A DNA stretch of 64,000 nt from Leifsonia sp. C5G2 (GCF_013359685.1 NZ_JABFMV010000008.1:62001-126000), one strand, 5' to 3'; shown: positions 8,910 to 19,583, counted from the first letter of the stretch. A program made the numbers and translations. Notes: generated from the letters alone by a model not told the origin.

Positions 8910-10067
8910 TCAGCGGCGGGCGAGCTCCGCGATGCGGTCGATCGCCTCGGTCAGCACCTCGGGGGAGCAGGCCAGGTTGAGGCGCGCGAAGCCTGCGCCC
9001 TGCGTCCCGAAGTCGGCGCCAGGGTTGAGGGCTACCCGCGCCTCCTCCAGGATGCGCGCCGCGGGGTCGTCGCCCCAGCCGAGCTCGCGGAAGTCGAGCC
9101 AGGCCAGGTAGCCCGCGTGCGGTTCGCGGTAGCCCACGCGCGGCAGCCGGTCGGTCAGCAGCACGGAGAGCAGGGCGCGGTTCGTCTCGATCGCACGCAG
9201 GGCGCCGTCGAGCCACTCCTGGCCGTGACGATAGGCCGCCTCCGTGGAGATGCGGCCGAACTGGCTGGTCCGGACCTCCACCTCGATCGGCAGGGCGTGG
9301 ATGCGCTCCGCCAGCTCCGGCGAGCCCGCGACGAACAGCGCGCACTTGAGACTGGCGAGGTTCCAGGCCTTGCTCGCCGCGTGCGCCGCGACGCCGACGC
9401 GCCGGGCGTCGTCGGACACCGACAGGAACGGCGTGAACGCGGCGTCCGAGTGCGTCAGCGGGGCGTGCACCTCGTCGCTCACCACGTGGACGCCGTGGCG
9501 GGCGGCCAGGACGGCCACCGCCTCCAGCTCTTCCCGCGGGTGCACGAGGCCGAGCGGATTGTGCGGGTTGCACAGCAGGAACGCCGTGGCGCCGCCGGCG
9601 AAGGCACGCTCGAGCCCGGCCAGGTCGAGCGCCCAGCCGCGGCCGTCCGTCCCGCCCTCCAGCAGAGGTACCTCCTCGACGACGCCGCCGGCCTCCGGGA
9701 TCAGCTCGAAGAACGGCGGGTACACCGGGGGCGTGATGACGACGCGGTCGCCGGGTGCGATCAGCATTCGAAGCGCCTCGACGATCACCACGCTCACATC
9801 GGTGGTGGTGCGCGTGTGCGCCGGGTCGACGCTCCAGCCCCAGCGGGCTCCGGCGTAGTCGGTGAAGGCCCGCTGCGTGCGGTCGTCCGGGCCGATGTAG
9901 CCGGTGTCGCTGCGGTCGACGGCGGCGTGCAGCGCCTGCGCGATGGGCGGCGCGAGCGGGTAGTCCATCTCGGCGACGAACAGCGGGAGCACGTCGTCGG
10001 GGTAGGCGCGCCACTTCTCGCTCGTGCGCTGGCGAAGGCGGGGGAGGGGTTCGGCTTCGACGATCAC
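8910..10067 (-). CDS. MalY/PatB-type PLP-dependent C-S lyase (class I/II aminotransferase fold)
   Basis: A 385-residue fold-type I PLP enzyme. The opening (RTSEKWRAYPDDVLPLFVAEMDYPLAPPI) is diagnostic of the MalY/PatB group, cystathionine beta-lyases that split cystathionine to homocysteine, pyruvate and ammonia. Further motifs are NPHNPLG, VVSDEVHAPL and the PLP lysine region ASKAWNLASLK, with a C-terminal arginine in RLNLACSPEVL. The start is GTG 10067 behind GGAGGGTGG. Plain aminotransferase activity remains possible. It is divergent from guaB3. Confidence 0.87.
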   Translation of the reverse strand: MIVEAEPLPRLRQRTSEKWRAYPDDVLPLFVAEMDYPLAPPIAQALHAAVDRSDTGYIGPDDRTQRAFTDYAGARWGWSVDPAHTRTTTDVSVVIVEALRMLIAPGDRVVITPPVYPPFFELIPEAGGVVEEVPLLEGGTDGRGWALDLAGLERAFAGGATAFLLCNPHNPLGLVHPREELEAVAVLAARHGVHVVSDEVHAPLTHSDAAFTPFLSVSDDARRVGVAAHAASKAWNLASLKCALFVAGSPELAERIHALPIEVEVRTSQFGRISTEAAYRHGQEWLDGALRAIETNRALLSVLLTDRLPRVGYREPHAGYLAWLDFRELGWGDDPAARILEEARVALNPGADFGTQGAGFARLNLACSPEVLTEAIDRIAELARR

Positions 10068-10094
10068 ACGACCACCCTCCCACAGGCCGCGGCC

Positions 10095-10100
10095 TAGACT
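10095..10100 (+). promoter_or_regulatory. -10 element of a leaderless guaB3 promoter
   Basis: TAGACT ends seven bases before GTG 10108, and no ribosome site lies between, so the message probably begins at the start codon. Confidence 0.55.
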
Positions 10101-10107
10101 GGATCAC

Positions 10108-11232
10108 GTGAGTATGGAGATCGAGATCGGGCGCGCCAAGCGCGCACGCCGCGTGTACGCCTTCGACGACATCGCGGTGGTTCCCAGCCGTCGCACCCGC
10201 GACCCCGAAGACGTCTCGGTGTCCTGGTCGATCGACGCCTACCAGTTCTCCATCCCGTTCCTCGCCGCCCCGATGGACTCGGTGGTCTCGCCGACGACCG
10301 CGATCATGATGGGCCAGCTGGGCGGCCTCGGCGTGCTCGACCTCGAGGGCCTGTGGACGCGCTACGAAGACCCTGAGCCGCTTCTCGCCGAGATCCGCGA
10401 GCTGCCGGCCGAGCGCGCCACCAGCCGCATGCAGGAGATCTACGCCGAGCCGATCAAGCCCGAGCTCGTCACCCGTCGCCTCGCCGAGATCCGCGAGGGC
10501 GGGGTGACGGTCGCCGGCGCGCTGTCGCCGCAGCGCACGCAGGAGCTGTACGAGACGGTCGTGGCCGCGGGCGTCGACCTGTTCGTCATCCGCGGCACCA
10601 CGGTCTCGGCCGAGCACGTCTCGAAGAACGTCGAGCCGCTCAACCTCAAGAAGTTCATCTACGAGCTGGATGTTCCCGTCATCGTCGGCGGCGCCGCCAC
10701 CTACACCGCGGCGCTGCACCTGATGCGCACCGGTGCGGCCGGCGTGCTCGTCGGCTTCGGCGGAGGGGCCGCGTCCACCACCCGGTCGACCCTCGGCATC
10801 CACGCGCCCATGGCGACCGCGGTCGCCGACGTCGCCGGCGCCCGCCGCGACTACATGGACGAGTCGGGCGGCCGCTACGTGCACGTCATCGCCGACGGCG
10901 GCCTCGGCAGCTCCGGCGACATCGTCAAGGCCATCGCGTGCGGTGCCGACGCGGTCATGCTCGGCACCACGCTCGCCCGCGCGACCGACGCCCCGGGCGG
11001 CGGCTGGCACTGGGGTGCCGAGGCGCACCACTCGCAGCTGCCACGCGGCAACCGCGTGGCGGTCGGCCAGGTGGCTCCGCTCGAGGAGATCCTCTACGGA
11101 CCTGCCCCCGTGGCCGAAGGCTCTGCGAATCTGGTGGGAGCATTGCGTCGGAGCATGGCGACGACGGGATACTCGGACCTGAAGGAGTTCCAGCGCGTCG
11201 AGGTGGTCGTCGCGCCCTACCGAACGCAGTAG
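10108..11232 (+). CDS. guaB3: GuaB3 family IMP dehydrogenase-related protein
   Basis: A 374-residue relative of IMP dehydrogenase without CBS domains. The opening EIEIGRAKRARRVYAFDDIAVVPSRRTRDPEDV is the actinobacterial GuaB3 signature. Barrel motifs are present (IPFLAAPMDSVVSP, IADGGLGSSGDIVKAIACGADAVMLG). The catalytic cysteine loop of GuaB (SICTT) is replaced by VIRGTTVSAEHV; the only cysteine is in AIACGAD. The reaction of this subgroup is therefore uncertain. It lies 41 bases before glpD, on the same strand. Confidence 0.93.
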   Translation: MSMEIEIGRAKRARRVYAFDDIAVVPSRRTRDPEDVSVSWSIDAYQFSIPFLAAPMDSVVSPTTAIMMGQLGGLGVLDLEGLWTRYEDPEPLLAEIRELPAERATSRMQEIYAEPIKPELVTRRLAEIREGGVTVAGALSPQRTQELYETVVAAGVDLFVIRGTTVSAEHVSKNVEPLNLKKFIYELDVPVIVGGAATYTAALHLMRTGAAGVLVGFGGGAASTTRSTLGIHAPMATAVADVAGARRDYMDESGGRYVHVIADGGLGSSGDIVKAIACGADAVMLGTTLARATDAPGGGWHWGAEAHHSQLPRGNRVAVGQVAPLEEILYGPAPVAEGSANLVGALRRSMATTGYSDLKEFQRVEVVVAPYRTQ

Positions 11233-11273
11233 CACCAGGTACCGGCCGACGGCGGCCGGGGAGGGAGAGAACG

Positions 11274-13076
11274 ATGACCGTATCCCAATCGGCTCCGGGT
11301 GGGGACAGGCACGCCACCCCCGCGTCGAACCCGGCCGTGACGTATCCGTCGCGCCTCGGTCCGGCTGAGCGCGCCGCCGCGATCGCGGCGCTCAAGGACA
11401 CCGAGCTCGACATCCTGGTGGTCGGCGGCGGCATCGTCGGCGCGGGCTCCGCCGTCGACGCTGCCACGCGCGGCCTGACGACCGGCCTGGTGGAGGCGCG
11501 CGACTTCGCCTCCGGCACCTCCAGCCGCTCGTCCAAGCTCGTCCACGGCGGCATCCGCTACCTCGAGCAGCTCGACTTCCGCCTCGTCCGCGAGGCCCTC
11601 ATCGAGCGCGGGCTGCTGCTGCAGCGGATCGCTCCGCACCTGGTGAAGCCCGTGCGCTTCCTCTACCCGCTGCACAAGCGGGTCTGGGAGCGGTTCTACA
11701 TCGGCGCCGGCATGCTGCTGTACGACATCTTCTCCTACACGGGAGGCCGCCCTCCGGGGGTCCCGCACCACCGGCACCTCAGCAAGCGCCAGGTTCTCAA
11801 CGCCATCCCGTCGATGAACAAGGACGCCCTGGTCGGCGGCATCACCTACTACGACGCACAGGTGGACGACGCTCGCTACGTGGCCAACCTGGTCCGCACG
11901 GCAGCCCACTACGGCGCGCATGTCGCCTCGCGCGTCCGGGTCGAGGGCTTCATCAAGGTGGGCGAGCGGGTCGTCGGCGTGCGCGCTCACGATCTGGAGA
12001 CCGACGAGCGGTTCGACATCCGCGCGAAGCAGGTGGTCAACGCGACCGGTGTGTGGACGGACGACACCCAGTCGATGGTGGGGGAGCGCGGGCAGTTCAA
12101 GGTGCGCGCGTCCAAGGGCATCCACCTCGTCGTGCCGCGGGACCGCTTCCAGTCGAAGATGGGACTGCTGCTGCGCACCGAGAAGAGCGTGCTCTTCGTC
12201 ATCCCGTGGGGCCGGCACTGGCTGATCGGCACGACCGACACCGACTGGCACCTCGACAAGGCGCACCCGGCGGCGACCGCGGCCGACATCGACTACCTGC
12301 TGGCGCACGTGAACGAAGTTCTCAACGTCCCGCTCACCCGGGAGGATGTGGAGGGGGTCTACGCGGGGCTCCGGCCGCTGCTGGCGGGCGAGTCCGAGCA
12401 GACGTCGAAGCTCTCGCGCGAGCACCTGGTCGCGCACTCGGTGCCCGGCCTGGTCGTGATCGCGGGCGGCAAGTGGACCACGTACCGGGTGATGGCGAAG
12501 GACGCGGTGGATGCGGCGGTCAGCGCGCTCGACGGCAAGATCCCGGGGTCGGCGACCATGGACATCGCCCTCGTCGGAGCCGAGGGCTACCAGGCAGCGT
12601 GGAACCGGCGCGGCCGGATCGCGAAGGAGTCCGGCCTCCACGTCGCCAGGATCGAGCACCTGCTGAACCGGTACGGCACGTTCGCCGAGGACATCCTGGC
12701 GCTGATCCGCGAGGACCCGTCGCTCGCCGACCCGCTGCCGGGAGCCGACGACTACGTCGGGGCGGAGGTCGTCTACGCGGCGACGCACGAGGGCGCCCTG
12801 CACCTGGAGGACGTGCTCGCCCGCCGCACGCGCATCTCGATCGAGGCCTGGGACCGCGGTGTGTCGGCCGCACCTGTCGCCGCCGCGCTGATGGCGCGCG
12901 TCCACGGCTGGGACAAGGACCGCGAGGAGCGCGAGGTGCGCACCTACCTGAAGCGGGTGGAGGCCGAGCGCGGCAGCCAGCTGCAGCCCGACGACGAGTC
13001 GGCCGAGCGCATCCGTCTCCAGGCGCCCGACATCGTCGAGGAGGACGCGGCCGCCGCCAAGAGCGCCAAGAGCTGA
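11274..13076 (+). CDS. glpD: Aerobic glycerol-3-phosphate dehydrogenase
   Basis: GlpD oxidises glycerol-3-phosphate to dihydroxyacetone phosphate, passing electrons to menaquinone at the membrane. The 600-residue product has an N-terminal FAD-binding site (ILVVGGGIVGAGSAVDAATRG), the family motif SSRSSKLVHGGIRYLEQLDF, the DAO-domain motifs WGRHWLIGTTDTDW and AGLRPLL, and the C-terminal helical domain. GGGAGGGAGAG lies just before ATG 11274. glpQ at 19.6 kb could feed the same pathway but is a separate unit. A long hairpin follows the stop. Confidence 0.96.
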   Translation: MTVSQSAPGGDRHATPASNPAVTYPSRLGPAERAAAIAALKDTELDILVVGGGIVGAGSAVDAATRGLTTGLVEARDFASGTSSRSSKLVHGGIRYLEQLDFRLVREALIERGLLLQRIAPHLVKPVRFLYPLHKRVWERFYIGAGMLLYDIFSYTGGRPPGVPHHRHLSKRQVLNAIPSMNKDALVGGITYYDAQVDDARYVANLVRTAAHYGAHVASRVRVEGFIKVGERVVGVRAHDLETDERFDIRAKQVVNATGVWTDDTQSMVGERGQFKVRASKGIHLVVPRDRFQSKMGLLLRTEKSVLFVIPWGRHWLIGTTDTDWHLDKAHPAATAADIDYLLAHVNEVLNVPLTREDVEGVYAGLRPLLAGESEQTSKLSREHLVAHSVPGLVVIAGGKWTTYRVMAKDAVDAAVSALDGKIPGSATMDIALVGAEGYQAAWNRRGRIAKESGLHVARIEHLLNRYGTFAEDILALIREDPSLADPLPGADDYVGAEVVYAATHEGALHLEDVLARRTRISIEAWDRGVSAAPVAAALMARVHGWDKDREEREVRTYLKRVEAERGSQLQPDDESAERIRLQAPDIVEEDAAAAKSAKS

Positions 13077-13091
13077 CCTCGCGACAGACAC

Positions 13092-13159
13092 CGACTGCGG
13101 CGTCTCGGAACGACTGCGCGCGGGCGAACCGCCGCAGACGTTCCGGGACGCCGCAGTCG
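13092..13159. repeat. Long inverted repeat after glpD
   Basis: Bases 13092-13118 pair with 13133-13159 (27-base arms, two mismatches, 14-base loop). It begins 15 bases after the glpD stop. It could terminate glpD transcription but lacks a T-run. The words CGCCGCAGTCG and GGAACGAC in it recur in the imperfect repeat at 36547-36606. Confidence 0.85.
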
Positions 13160-13192
13160 CGCGCGGCCGGGAAGGGGGCGCCGAGCCTCCGG

Positions 13193-13198
13193 TAGACT
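13193..13198 (+). promoter_or_regulatory. -10 element for the khtTU operon
   Basis: TAGACT at 13193-13198 predicts a transcript start near 13205 and a leader of about 43 bases before ATG 13248. The leader holds an 11-codon frame (13216-13248, MPANPADGDG then stop) ending as TGATG on the khtT start. Confidence 0.45.
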
Positions 13199-13247
13199 GG
13201 AACCTCACCCCCCTTATGCCGGCGAACCCGGCGGATGGAGACGGCTG

Positions 13248-13778
13248 ATGGTTGACGTTCGACGGGTCAAGCTGCCCGGGGTCGGGGTGCTGCACACCTT
13301 CGTGACCGACGATGGCGGCAAAGTCGGCGTCATCGCGCATCGCTCGGGGCACAGCGACCTGATCACCTTCTCGGACCACGAAGACGGCGCCGACGTGACC
13401 AAGGTGTCGCTGCGACTCAACGAGGATGAGGCGCACACGCTCGCCGAGCTCCTCGGCGGCACGCAGATCACCGAGACGCTGACCGCCCTCGACCAGATCC
13501 CGGGCCTCAGCATCGACTGGTTCACCGTCGACTACGACGACTACATCGCCGGCCAGCAGCTCGGCGCCCCCGGCGACCGCGGCTTCGTCGGCCTCACGGT
13601 CGTCGCGGTGGTCCGGGGGGACTCCGCCAACCCGGCTCCCGCTCCCGACTTCAAGGTGTTCCCGGGCGACACGCTCGTCGTCGCCGGAACCCCGGAGAAG
13701 GTCGCCAAGGCGTTCTCGTTCTTCCGCACCGGCGAGGTCGCTGCGCGCGTCGCCGCCGACGCTCCGCCGGGGGGCTGA
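13248..13778 (+). CDS. khtT: KhtT-like regulatory subunit of a potassium/proton antiporter (TrkA-C domain)
   Basis: The 176-residue product has an N-terminal domain (VRRVKLPGVGVLHTFVTDDGGKVGVI) and a C-terminal TrkA-C/RCK-C ligand-binding domain (GLTVVAVVRGDSANPAPAPDFKVFPGDTLVVAGTPEKV). KhtT-type subunits are cytoplasmic and gate the partner CPA2 antiporter in response to nucleotide or pH. The antiporter gene begins eight bases after its stop, so the two form an operon. GGAG precedes the ATG. Confidence 0.85.
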   Translation: MVDVRRVKLPGVGVLHTFVTDDGGKVGVIAHRSGHSDLITFSDHEDGADVTKVSLRLNEDEAHTLAELLGGTQITETLTALDQIPGLSIDWFTVDYDDYIAGQQLGAPGDRGFVGLTVVAVVRGDSANPAPAPDFKVFPGDTLVVAGTPEKVAKAFSFFRTGEVAARVAADAPPGG

Positions 13779-13785
13779 TCCTCCG

Positions 13786-15153
13786 ATGCATCTCGGCGAA
13801 GACCTCATCGTTCTCGGCATCCTCCTGCTCGTCGCGTACGTGCTCGGGCGCCTCGGCAAGTTTGTGGGTCTCCCCGCGATCCCCGTCTACATGCTCGTGG
13901 GACTGCTGGCCAGCCCGCACACGGGCTGGTTCCCGCTCAGCTTCGAGAGCCACTACATCGAGCTCATCGCGATCTTCGGGCTCATCCTGCTGCTGTTCAA
14001 CCTGGGCCTGGAATTCGACCAGGACGAGTTCTTCGGCAACTTCGGCAAGCTGATCGTCTCCGGCGGCTCGTACATCCTCATCAACATGGGGGTCGGGCTG
14101 GTGTTCGGCTTCATGGTCGGCTGGGGGACGCGCGAGGCGCTCATCATCGCCGGCATGACGGCGACCTCGTCCTCGGCGATCGTGACGAAGCTGCTCATCG
14201 AGCTGCGCAGGCTGGCCAACACCGAGACGCCCATGATCCTCGGTGTCACCGTCGTCGAGGACATCTTCATCGCGATCTACCTCGCGATCGTCTCGGTCGT
14301 GCTCAGCGGCGAGACCGACTTCTGGCCGGTCGTGGGCAAGCTGGCGGTGGCGTTCGCCTTCCTCGTGGTCATGTTCACGATCGCCCGCTGGGGCGGCCGG
14401 TTCGTCTCCCGCCTGTTCCGGACCAAGGACGACGAGCTCTTCACGATCCTGTTCTTCGGGTTCGCCGTGCTCTTCGCCGGTCTAGGCGAGATCATCGGCG
14501 TCACCGACGCGATCGGGGCGTTCCTCATCGGCCTCGTGCTCGGTGCGACGAAGTACCGCAACAAGATCGAGCACATCGCCATCCCGCTGCGGGATGTGTT
14601 CGCCGCGTTCTTCTTCCTGAACTTCGGCCTCGCCCTCGACCCGGCGAAGTTCCCGTCGGTGCTCGTGCCGGTGCTGGTCGCCGTGCTGCTGACCATCGTG
14701 CTGAACATCGCGGCCGGCCAGTTCGTCGCGTGGATCAACGGGTTCGGGGTGCAGGCAGGGATCAACACCACGGTGATCCTGCAGAACCGCGGCGAGTTCG
14801 CTCTGATCCTCGCGACCTTGTCGCTCGCGGCCGGGCTCGACGAACGCATCCAGCCGTTCGCCGGGCTGTACGTGCTGATCATGGCGGTGCTCGGCCCGAT
14901 CCTCGCAGCGAACTCCGAGAGGATCGGTGCGATGATCCTACGGACCGGCCCGAAACGCCGGCGCGAACGGAAGAAGAAGACGCGCGATCCCATGCTCGAC
15001 GAGGAGATCGCGCTCGTGGAGGCGGCGACCGCCGACCTCGACTCCGACGCGCGCCGCGAGGGGACGAGCGCGGACGAGACACGGCAGGCCGTGGATCGCA
15101 TCGTCGAGCGGGCCATGCAGGACGACATGAGCGGCGAACGGGAACGGGACTGA
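13786..15153 (+). CDS. khtU: CPA2 family cation/proton antiporter (KhtU/KefB-like)
   Basis: A 455-residue membrane protein with about 12 hydrophobic segments of the Na+/H+ exchanger fold. It includes LLLFNLGLEFDQDEF and MTATSSSAIVTKLL, the segment bearing the family's transport residues, and QNRGEFALILATLSLAAGL. The last 80 residues are a charged cytoplasmic tail (KRRRERKKKTRDPM, then acidic), with no TrkA-N domain; the separate upstream subunit supplies regulation. It most likely extrudes K+ in exchange for protons. Confidence 0.87.
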   Translation: MHLGEDLIVLGILLLVAYVLGRLGKFVGLPAIPVYMLVGLLASPHTGWFPLSFESHYIELIAIFGLILLLFNLGLEFDQDEFFGNFGKLIVSGGSYILINMGVGLVFGFMVGWGTREALIIAGMTATSSSAIVTKLLIELRRLANTETPMILGVTVVEDIFIAIYLAIVSVVLSGETDFWPVVGKLAVAFAFLVVMFTIARWGGRFVSRLFRTKDDELFTILFFGFAVLFAGLGEIIGVTDAIGAFLIGLVLGATKYRNKIEHIAIPLRDVFAAFFFLNFGLALDPAKFPSVLVPVLVAVLLTIVLNIAAGQFVAWINGFGVQAGINTTVILQNRGEFALILATLSLAAGLDERIQPFAGLYVLIMAVLGPILAANSERIGAMILRTGPKRRRERKKKTRDPMLDEEIALVEAATADLDSDARREGTSADETRQAVDRIVERAMQDDMSGERERD

Positions 15154-15209
15154 CCATCGACACGACCACGGGCGGAGCGCCGGCGACCAGCGAGACCACC
15201 CTCTTCCAG

Positions 15210-16007
15210 ATGATGCTGCGCCCGCGGTGGATCGGCGCGCTGATCTTCGCGCTGCTCCTCGCGGCCGGGTTCGCCTGGCTGGGCCAGTGGCAGCTGGAGC
15301 GCGCCGTGGAGTCGGGCAAGGCTGTCGAGGCACCGACGGAGACCGTGCTTCCGCTCGCGAAGGTCGCCGCGCCGTCGTCCCCGCTTCGGGACGCCGCGGT
15401 CGGGCAGCTGGTCGAGTTCACCGGCGCGTTCGTGCCCGGCGACTACCAGCTGCTGGAGGGCCGCCTCAACGACGGCCGCTCGGGCTGGTGGGTCGTCGGC
15501 CATCTGACGCTGCAGCGCGACGGGCAGCCGGTCGCGCTCGCCGTCGCGCGGGGCTGGGCGCCGGATGAGGCGAGCGCGAAGGCCGCGATGGCCCGGCTGG
15601 CGAACGAGCCGGCCGATCCGCAACGGGTCGTCGGCCGCATCCTGCCGGACGAGCAGCCGCAGGTGCCCGACAAGTCGGACCCGACGGCGATGAAGACCCT
15701 CGGCGTCGGCCAGCTCTACAACCTGTGGACGGGCGTCGACGGCGTGGACGTCTACGCCGCGTACGTCGTCGAGCGCGGAGCCCCGGCCGGGCTCGTGCAG
15801 ATCGACTCCCCGCCACCCATCGCGCAGACCGAGCTGAACTGGCTGAACGTGTTCTACGCGGTCGAGTGGATCATCTTCGCCGGCTTCGCGGTCTTCCTCT
15901 GGTACCGGCTGGTGCGGGACGCGAAAGAGCGCGAGGACGAGCTGCGGGAGCTCGAAGCGCACCCGTCGCAGACCGCGGGGAACGTGCAGGCCGAGCACTT
16001 AGAATAG
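15210..16007 (+). CDS. SURF1 family cytochrome oxidase assembly protein
   Basis: About 265 residues with the SURF1 plan: an N-terminal membrane helix (IGALIFALLLAAGFAWLGQWQLERA), a periplasmic domain (VEFTGAFVPGDYQLLEGRLNDGRSGWWVVGHL), and a C-terminal helix (FYAVEWIIFAGFAVFLWYRLVRD). SURF1 proteins help insert haem a into cytochrome oxidase subunit I. The open frame reaches back over the antiporter stop, but no ATG, GTG or TTG occurs before ATG 15210, which sits just before the first helix; a CTG at 15150 is the only alternative. Position after khtU suggests read-through transcription. Confidence 0.85.
   Translation: MMLRPRWIGALIFALLLAAGFAWLGQWQLERAVESGKAVEAPTETVLPLAKVAAPSSPLRDAAVGQLVEFTGAFVPGDYQLLEGRLNDGRSGWWVVGHLTLQRDGQPVALAVARGWAPDEASAKAAMARLANEPADPQRVVGRILPDEQPQVPDKSDPTAMKTLGVGQLYNLWTGVDGVDVYAAYVVERGAPAGLVQIDSPPPIAQTELNWLNVFYAVEWIIFAGFAVFLWYRLVRDAKEREDELRELEAHPSQTAGNVQAEHLE
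16000..16005 (+). promoter_or_regulatory. -10 element of a leaderless DUF3817 promoter
   Basis: TAGAAT, inside the last SURF1 codons, ends six bases before ATG 16012. No ribosome site is present in the gap. Confidence 0.6.
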
Positions 16008-16011
16008 GCCC

Positions 16012-16461
16012 ATGCCCCTCGCTCCCAAGCTCGAAGACTTCCCGAAGATCCGCGGGGCGCTCCGGTTCTACCAGGTGTTCGCGTACGTCACGGGAATCAT
16101 GCTTCTCCTGCTGTGCGCCGAGATGATCGTCAAGTACGGGCTCGGCTACCAGCTGTTCGCGTTCAGCAACTACGGCGTCCTCACCTTCGTCCCCGTGCAG
16201 ACCGCGGTCGCGCCGACCGGCGTCGACCTGAGCACGGGCATCCTGATCGCGCACGGCTGGCTGTACGTCGTGTACCTGATCTCCGACTTCCGCCTGTGGT
16301 CGCTCATGCGCTGGCCGTTCACGAAGTTCGTCACGATCGCCCTCGGCGGCGTCGTGCCGTTCCTGTCGTTCTTCGTGGAGACGCGCATCAGCAAGCAGGT
16401 CAAGACCTACCTGGCCGGCCGCGAGGCCGAAGCCGTGATTCCCGTGGAGGCGACAAATTAG
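16012..16461 (+). CDS. DUF3817 membrane protein
   Basis: A 149-residue protein with about three to four membrane segments ([53 protein letters not shown]) and the DUF3817 pattern of [21 protein letters not shown] and FFVETRISK. Its position just before guaA is usual in actinobacteria. The function is unknown. Ten bases separate it from guaA, so the two probably share a transcript. Confidence 0.85.
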   Translation: MPLAPKLEDFPKIRGALRFYQVFAYVTGIMLLLLCAEMIVKYGLGYQLFAFSNYGVLTFVPVQTAVAPTGVDLSTGILIAHGWLYVVYLISDFRLWSLMRWPFTKFVTIALGGVVPFLSFFVETRISKQVKTYLAGREAEAVIPVEATN

Positions 16462-16471
16462 CGGAGATTCC

Positions 16472-18085
<1,614 letters not shown>

Positions 18086-18093
18086 TCTCCCCG

Positions 18094-18140
18094 ACGTGAG
18101 AAGGGCCGGGATGCTGTCAGCATCCCGGCCCTTCTCACGT
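18094..18140. terminator. Bidirectional terminator between guaA and the Bax-inhibitor-like gene
   Basis: A perfect 22-bp stem (18094-18115 with 18119-18140) with a three-base loop, nine bases after the guaA stop and 14 bases from the end of the convergent gene. Confidence 0.9.
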
Positions 18141-18153
18141 TGCGGCGGCGTCG

Positions 18154-18945
18154 TCAGTCGCGCGAGATGGCGAGCATCCGGAGGATCTCGAGGTACAGCC
18201 AGATGACCGTGACCATGATGCCGAAGGCGCCCGACCAGCCGTAGATGCGCGGGGCGCGGTTGGCGACGCCCTGCTTGATCGCGTCGAAGTCGAGGACCAG
18301 CGAGTAGGCGCCGAGCAGCACCACCAAGAGGCCGATGATCAGGCCCAGCTTGATGCCGGTGTTGCCGAGCTCGACGCTGTTGAGGCCGAACGCACCGTTC
18401 GTGGCGCCCGTCCACATCAGGATGACGTTGACCAGCGAGTAGGCCAGGTAGCCGAACATCGCGATCAGGAAGATCTTGGTGGCCTTGGCCGACGCGCGGA
18501 TCTTGCCGGAGGCGAACAGGGCCAGCGTCACGCCGACGACGGCGAAGGTCGCGATGACCGCCTGGATGACGATGCCGGACCACTGCGACTCGAAGAACAT
18601 CGAGATGGCGCCGAGGAAGATGCCCTGTGCGGCCGAGTAGCCGAGCACGAGGCCGGGCACCGGGCGCTTCTTGAAGATGTTGACGAGCGCGAGCACGAAA
18701 CCGACGATCGCGGCCGGGATGGCGAGGACGGGGACGAACCAGCCGACGCCGGCGCCCGCGAGCAGGAGGACGAAGCAGATGGCCGTCTTCGTGATCGTGT
18801 CCTCGACCGTCATCCGGTCGGTGTCCACGGACGTCGCGGAGGGGGCCTGGTACATCTGCTCCAGGTTCTCGGCGGTGGCGGTCGCGGCCTGACCGTTGCC
18901 GGAGAACGCCGGATTGGTGGAGAAGGCCGGGTTGGTGAGTGCCAT
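18154..18945 (-). CDS. Bax inhibitor-1/YccA family membrane protein
   Basis: A 263-residue protein with a polar head of about 55 residues containing a direct repeat (NPAFSTNPAFSG), then seven hydrophobic segments including QGIFLGAISMFFE and ending YGWSGAFGIMVTVIWLYLEILRML. It matches the actinobacterial Bax1-I family. Members are inner-membrane proteins, some acting as pH-sensitive calcium leaks; the role here is unknown. GAGGAG lies just before the ATG. Confidence 0.88.
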   Translation of the reverse strand: MALTNPAFSTNPAFSGNGQAATATAENLEQMYQAPSATSVDTDRMTVEDTITKTAICFVLLLAGAGVGWFVPVLAIPAAIVGFVLALVNIFKKRPVPGLVLGYSAAQGIFLGAISMFFESQWSGIVIQAVIATFAVVGVTLALFASGKIRASAKATKIFLIAMFGYLAYSLVNVILMWTGATNGAFGLNSVELGNTGIKLGLIIGLLVVLLGAYSLVLDFDAIKQGVANRAPRIYGWSGAFGIMVTVIWLYLEILRMLAISRD

Positions 18946-18982
18946 GAGCTCCTCGTTCTATGTGGACCGAGTGTGGTCGTCT

Positions 18983-19534
18983 TCACTCAAATGTACGGGG
19001 TTCTTTTCTGAGAGTTCTGACAGATTGCCATGAATCGAACCGGACGGCGGTCCAGCGGGCGAGCCAGGCGGCGGCGACGACGACGGCCGTGCTCGTCAGA
19101 ATGGTGATCCAGCCGTGCTGGTAGTCGTGGACGAACAGCGGCAGGACGATGCTCCACAGGATCGGGAGCAGCAGGACGGCGAACGACGGCAACGGGCGCA
19201 GCCGGACGAGCAGCCAGGCGGCGAGGGCGACGGCGTAGCACCACGCGAAGCCGGATCCGCCGAGCATGAGCCAGGTGAAGCCGAGCACCGGAAGGGGGAC
19301 GGCGACCCTCCGGCCGATGGTCGACGGGAGGACGGCCCATCCGGCCGGTTGCATGAGCGATCCGACCAAGAGCAGCGGGAGGCTGTACGCGGTCGTGCCG
19401 AGCACGCAGGCCGTGCCGACGAACAGCAGGACGAGGCCGGCGATCAGTCGTGGCCGGTAGGCGCCCCAGCGGAGGGGGAGCCGGGAGGCGGGCTCCGTCC
19501 ACCGGGGCGGCGACGGGTTCGGGTCGGCGGACAC
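18983..19534 (-). CDS. Uncharacterised membrane protein
   Basis: A 183-residue protein with about six hydrophobic segments and short loops; I recognise no family. It begins with a Pro-rich polar tail (SADPNPSPPRWTEPASRLPLRWGAYRPRL) and ends with a basic cytoplasmic tail (WQSVRTLRKEPRTFE). The start is GTG 19534. CAGAAT on the minus strand (19546-19541) ends six bases before it, so the message may be leaderless. It is divergent from glpQ and 37 bases upstream of the Bax-inhibitor-like gene on the same strand. Confidence 0.7.
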   Translation of the reverse strand: MSADPNPSPPRWTEPASRLPLRWGAYRPRLIAGLVLLFVGTACVLGTTAYSLPLLLVGSLMQPAGWAVLPSTIGRRVAVPLPVLGFTWLMLGGSGFAWCYAVALAAWLLVRLRPLPSFAVLLLPILWSIVLPLFVHDYQHGWITILTSTAVVVAAAWLARWTAVRFDSWQSVRTLRKEPRTFE

Positions 19535-19583
19535 GCGTCGATTCTGGCACCCCGCGGCTCCCGATGCGGCGACGCGGCGCCGC

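Noticed and set aside
11217-13859. An 880-codon minus-strand frame over glpD and khtT
   Set aside because: Antisense to glpD with its full motifs; low-complexity Arg/Asp/Val composition; no start or ribosome site.
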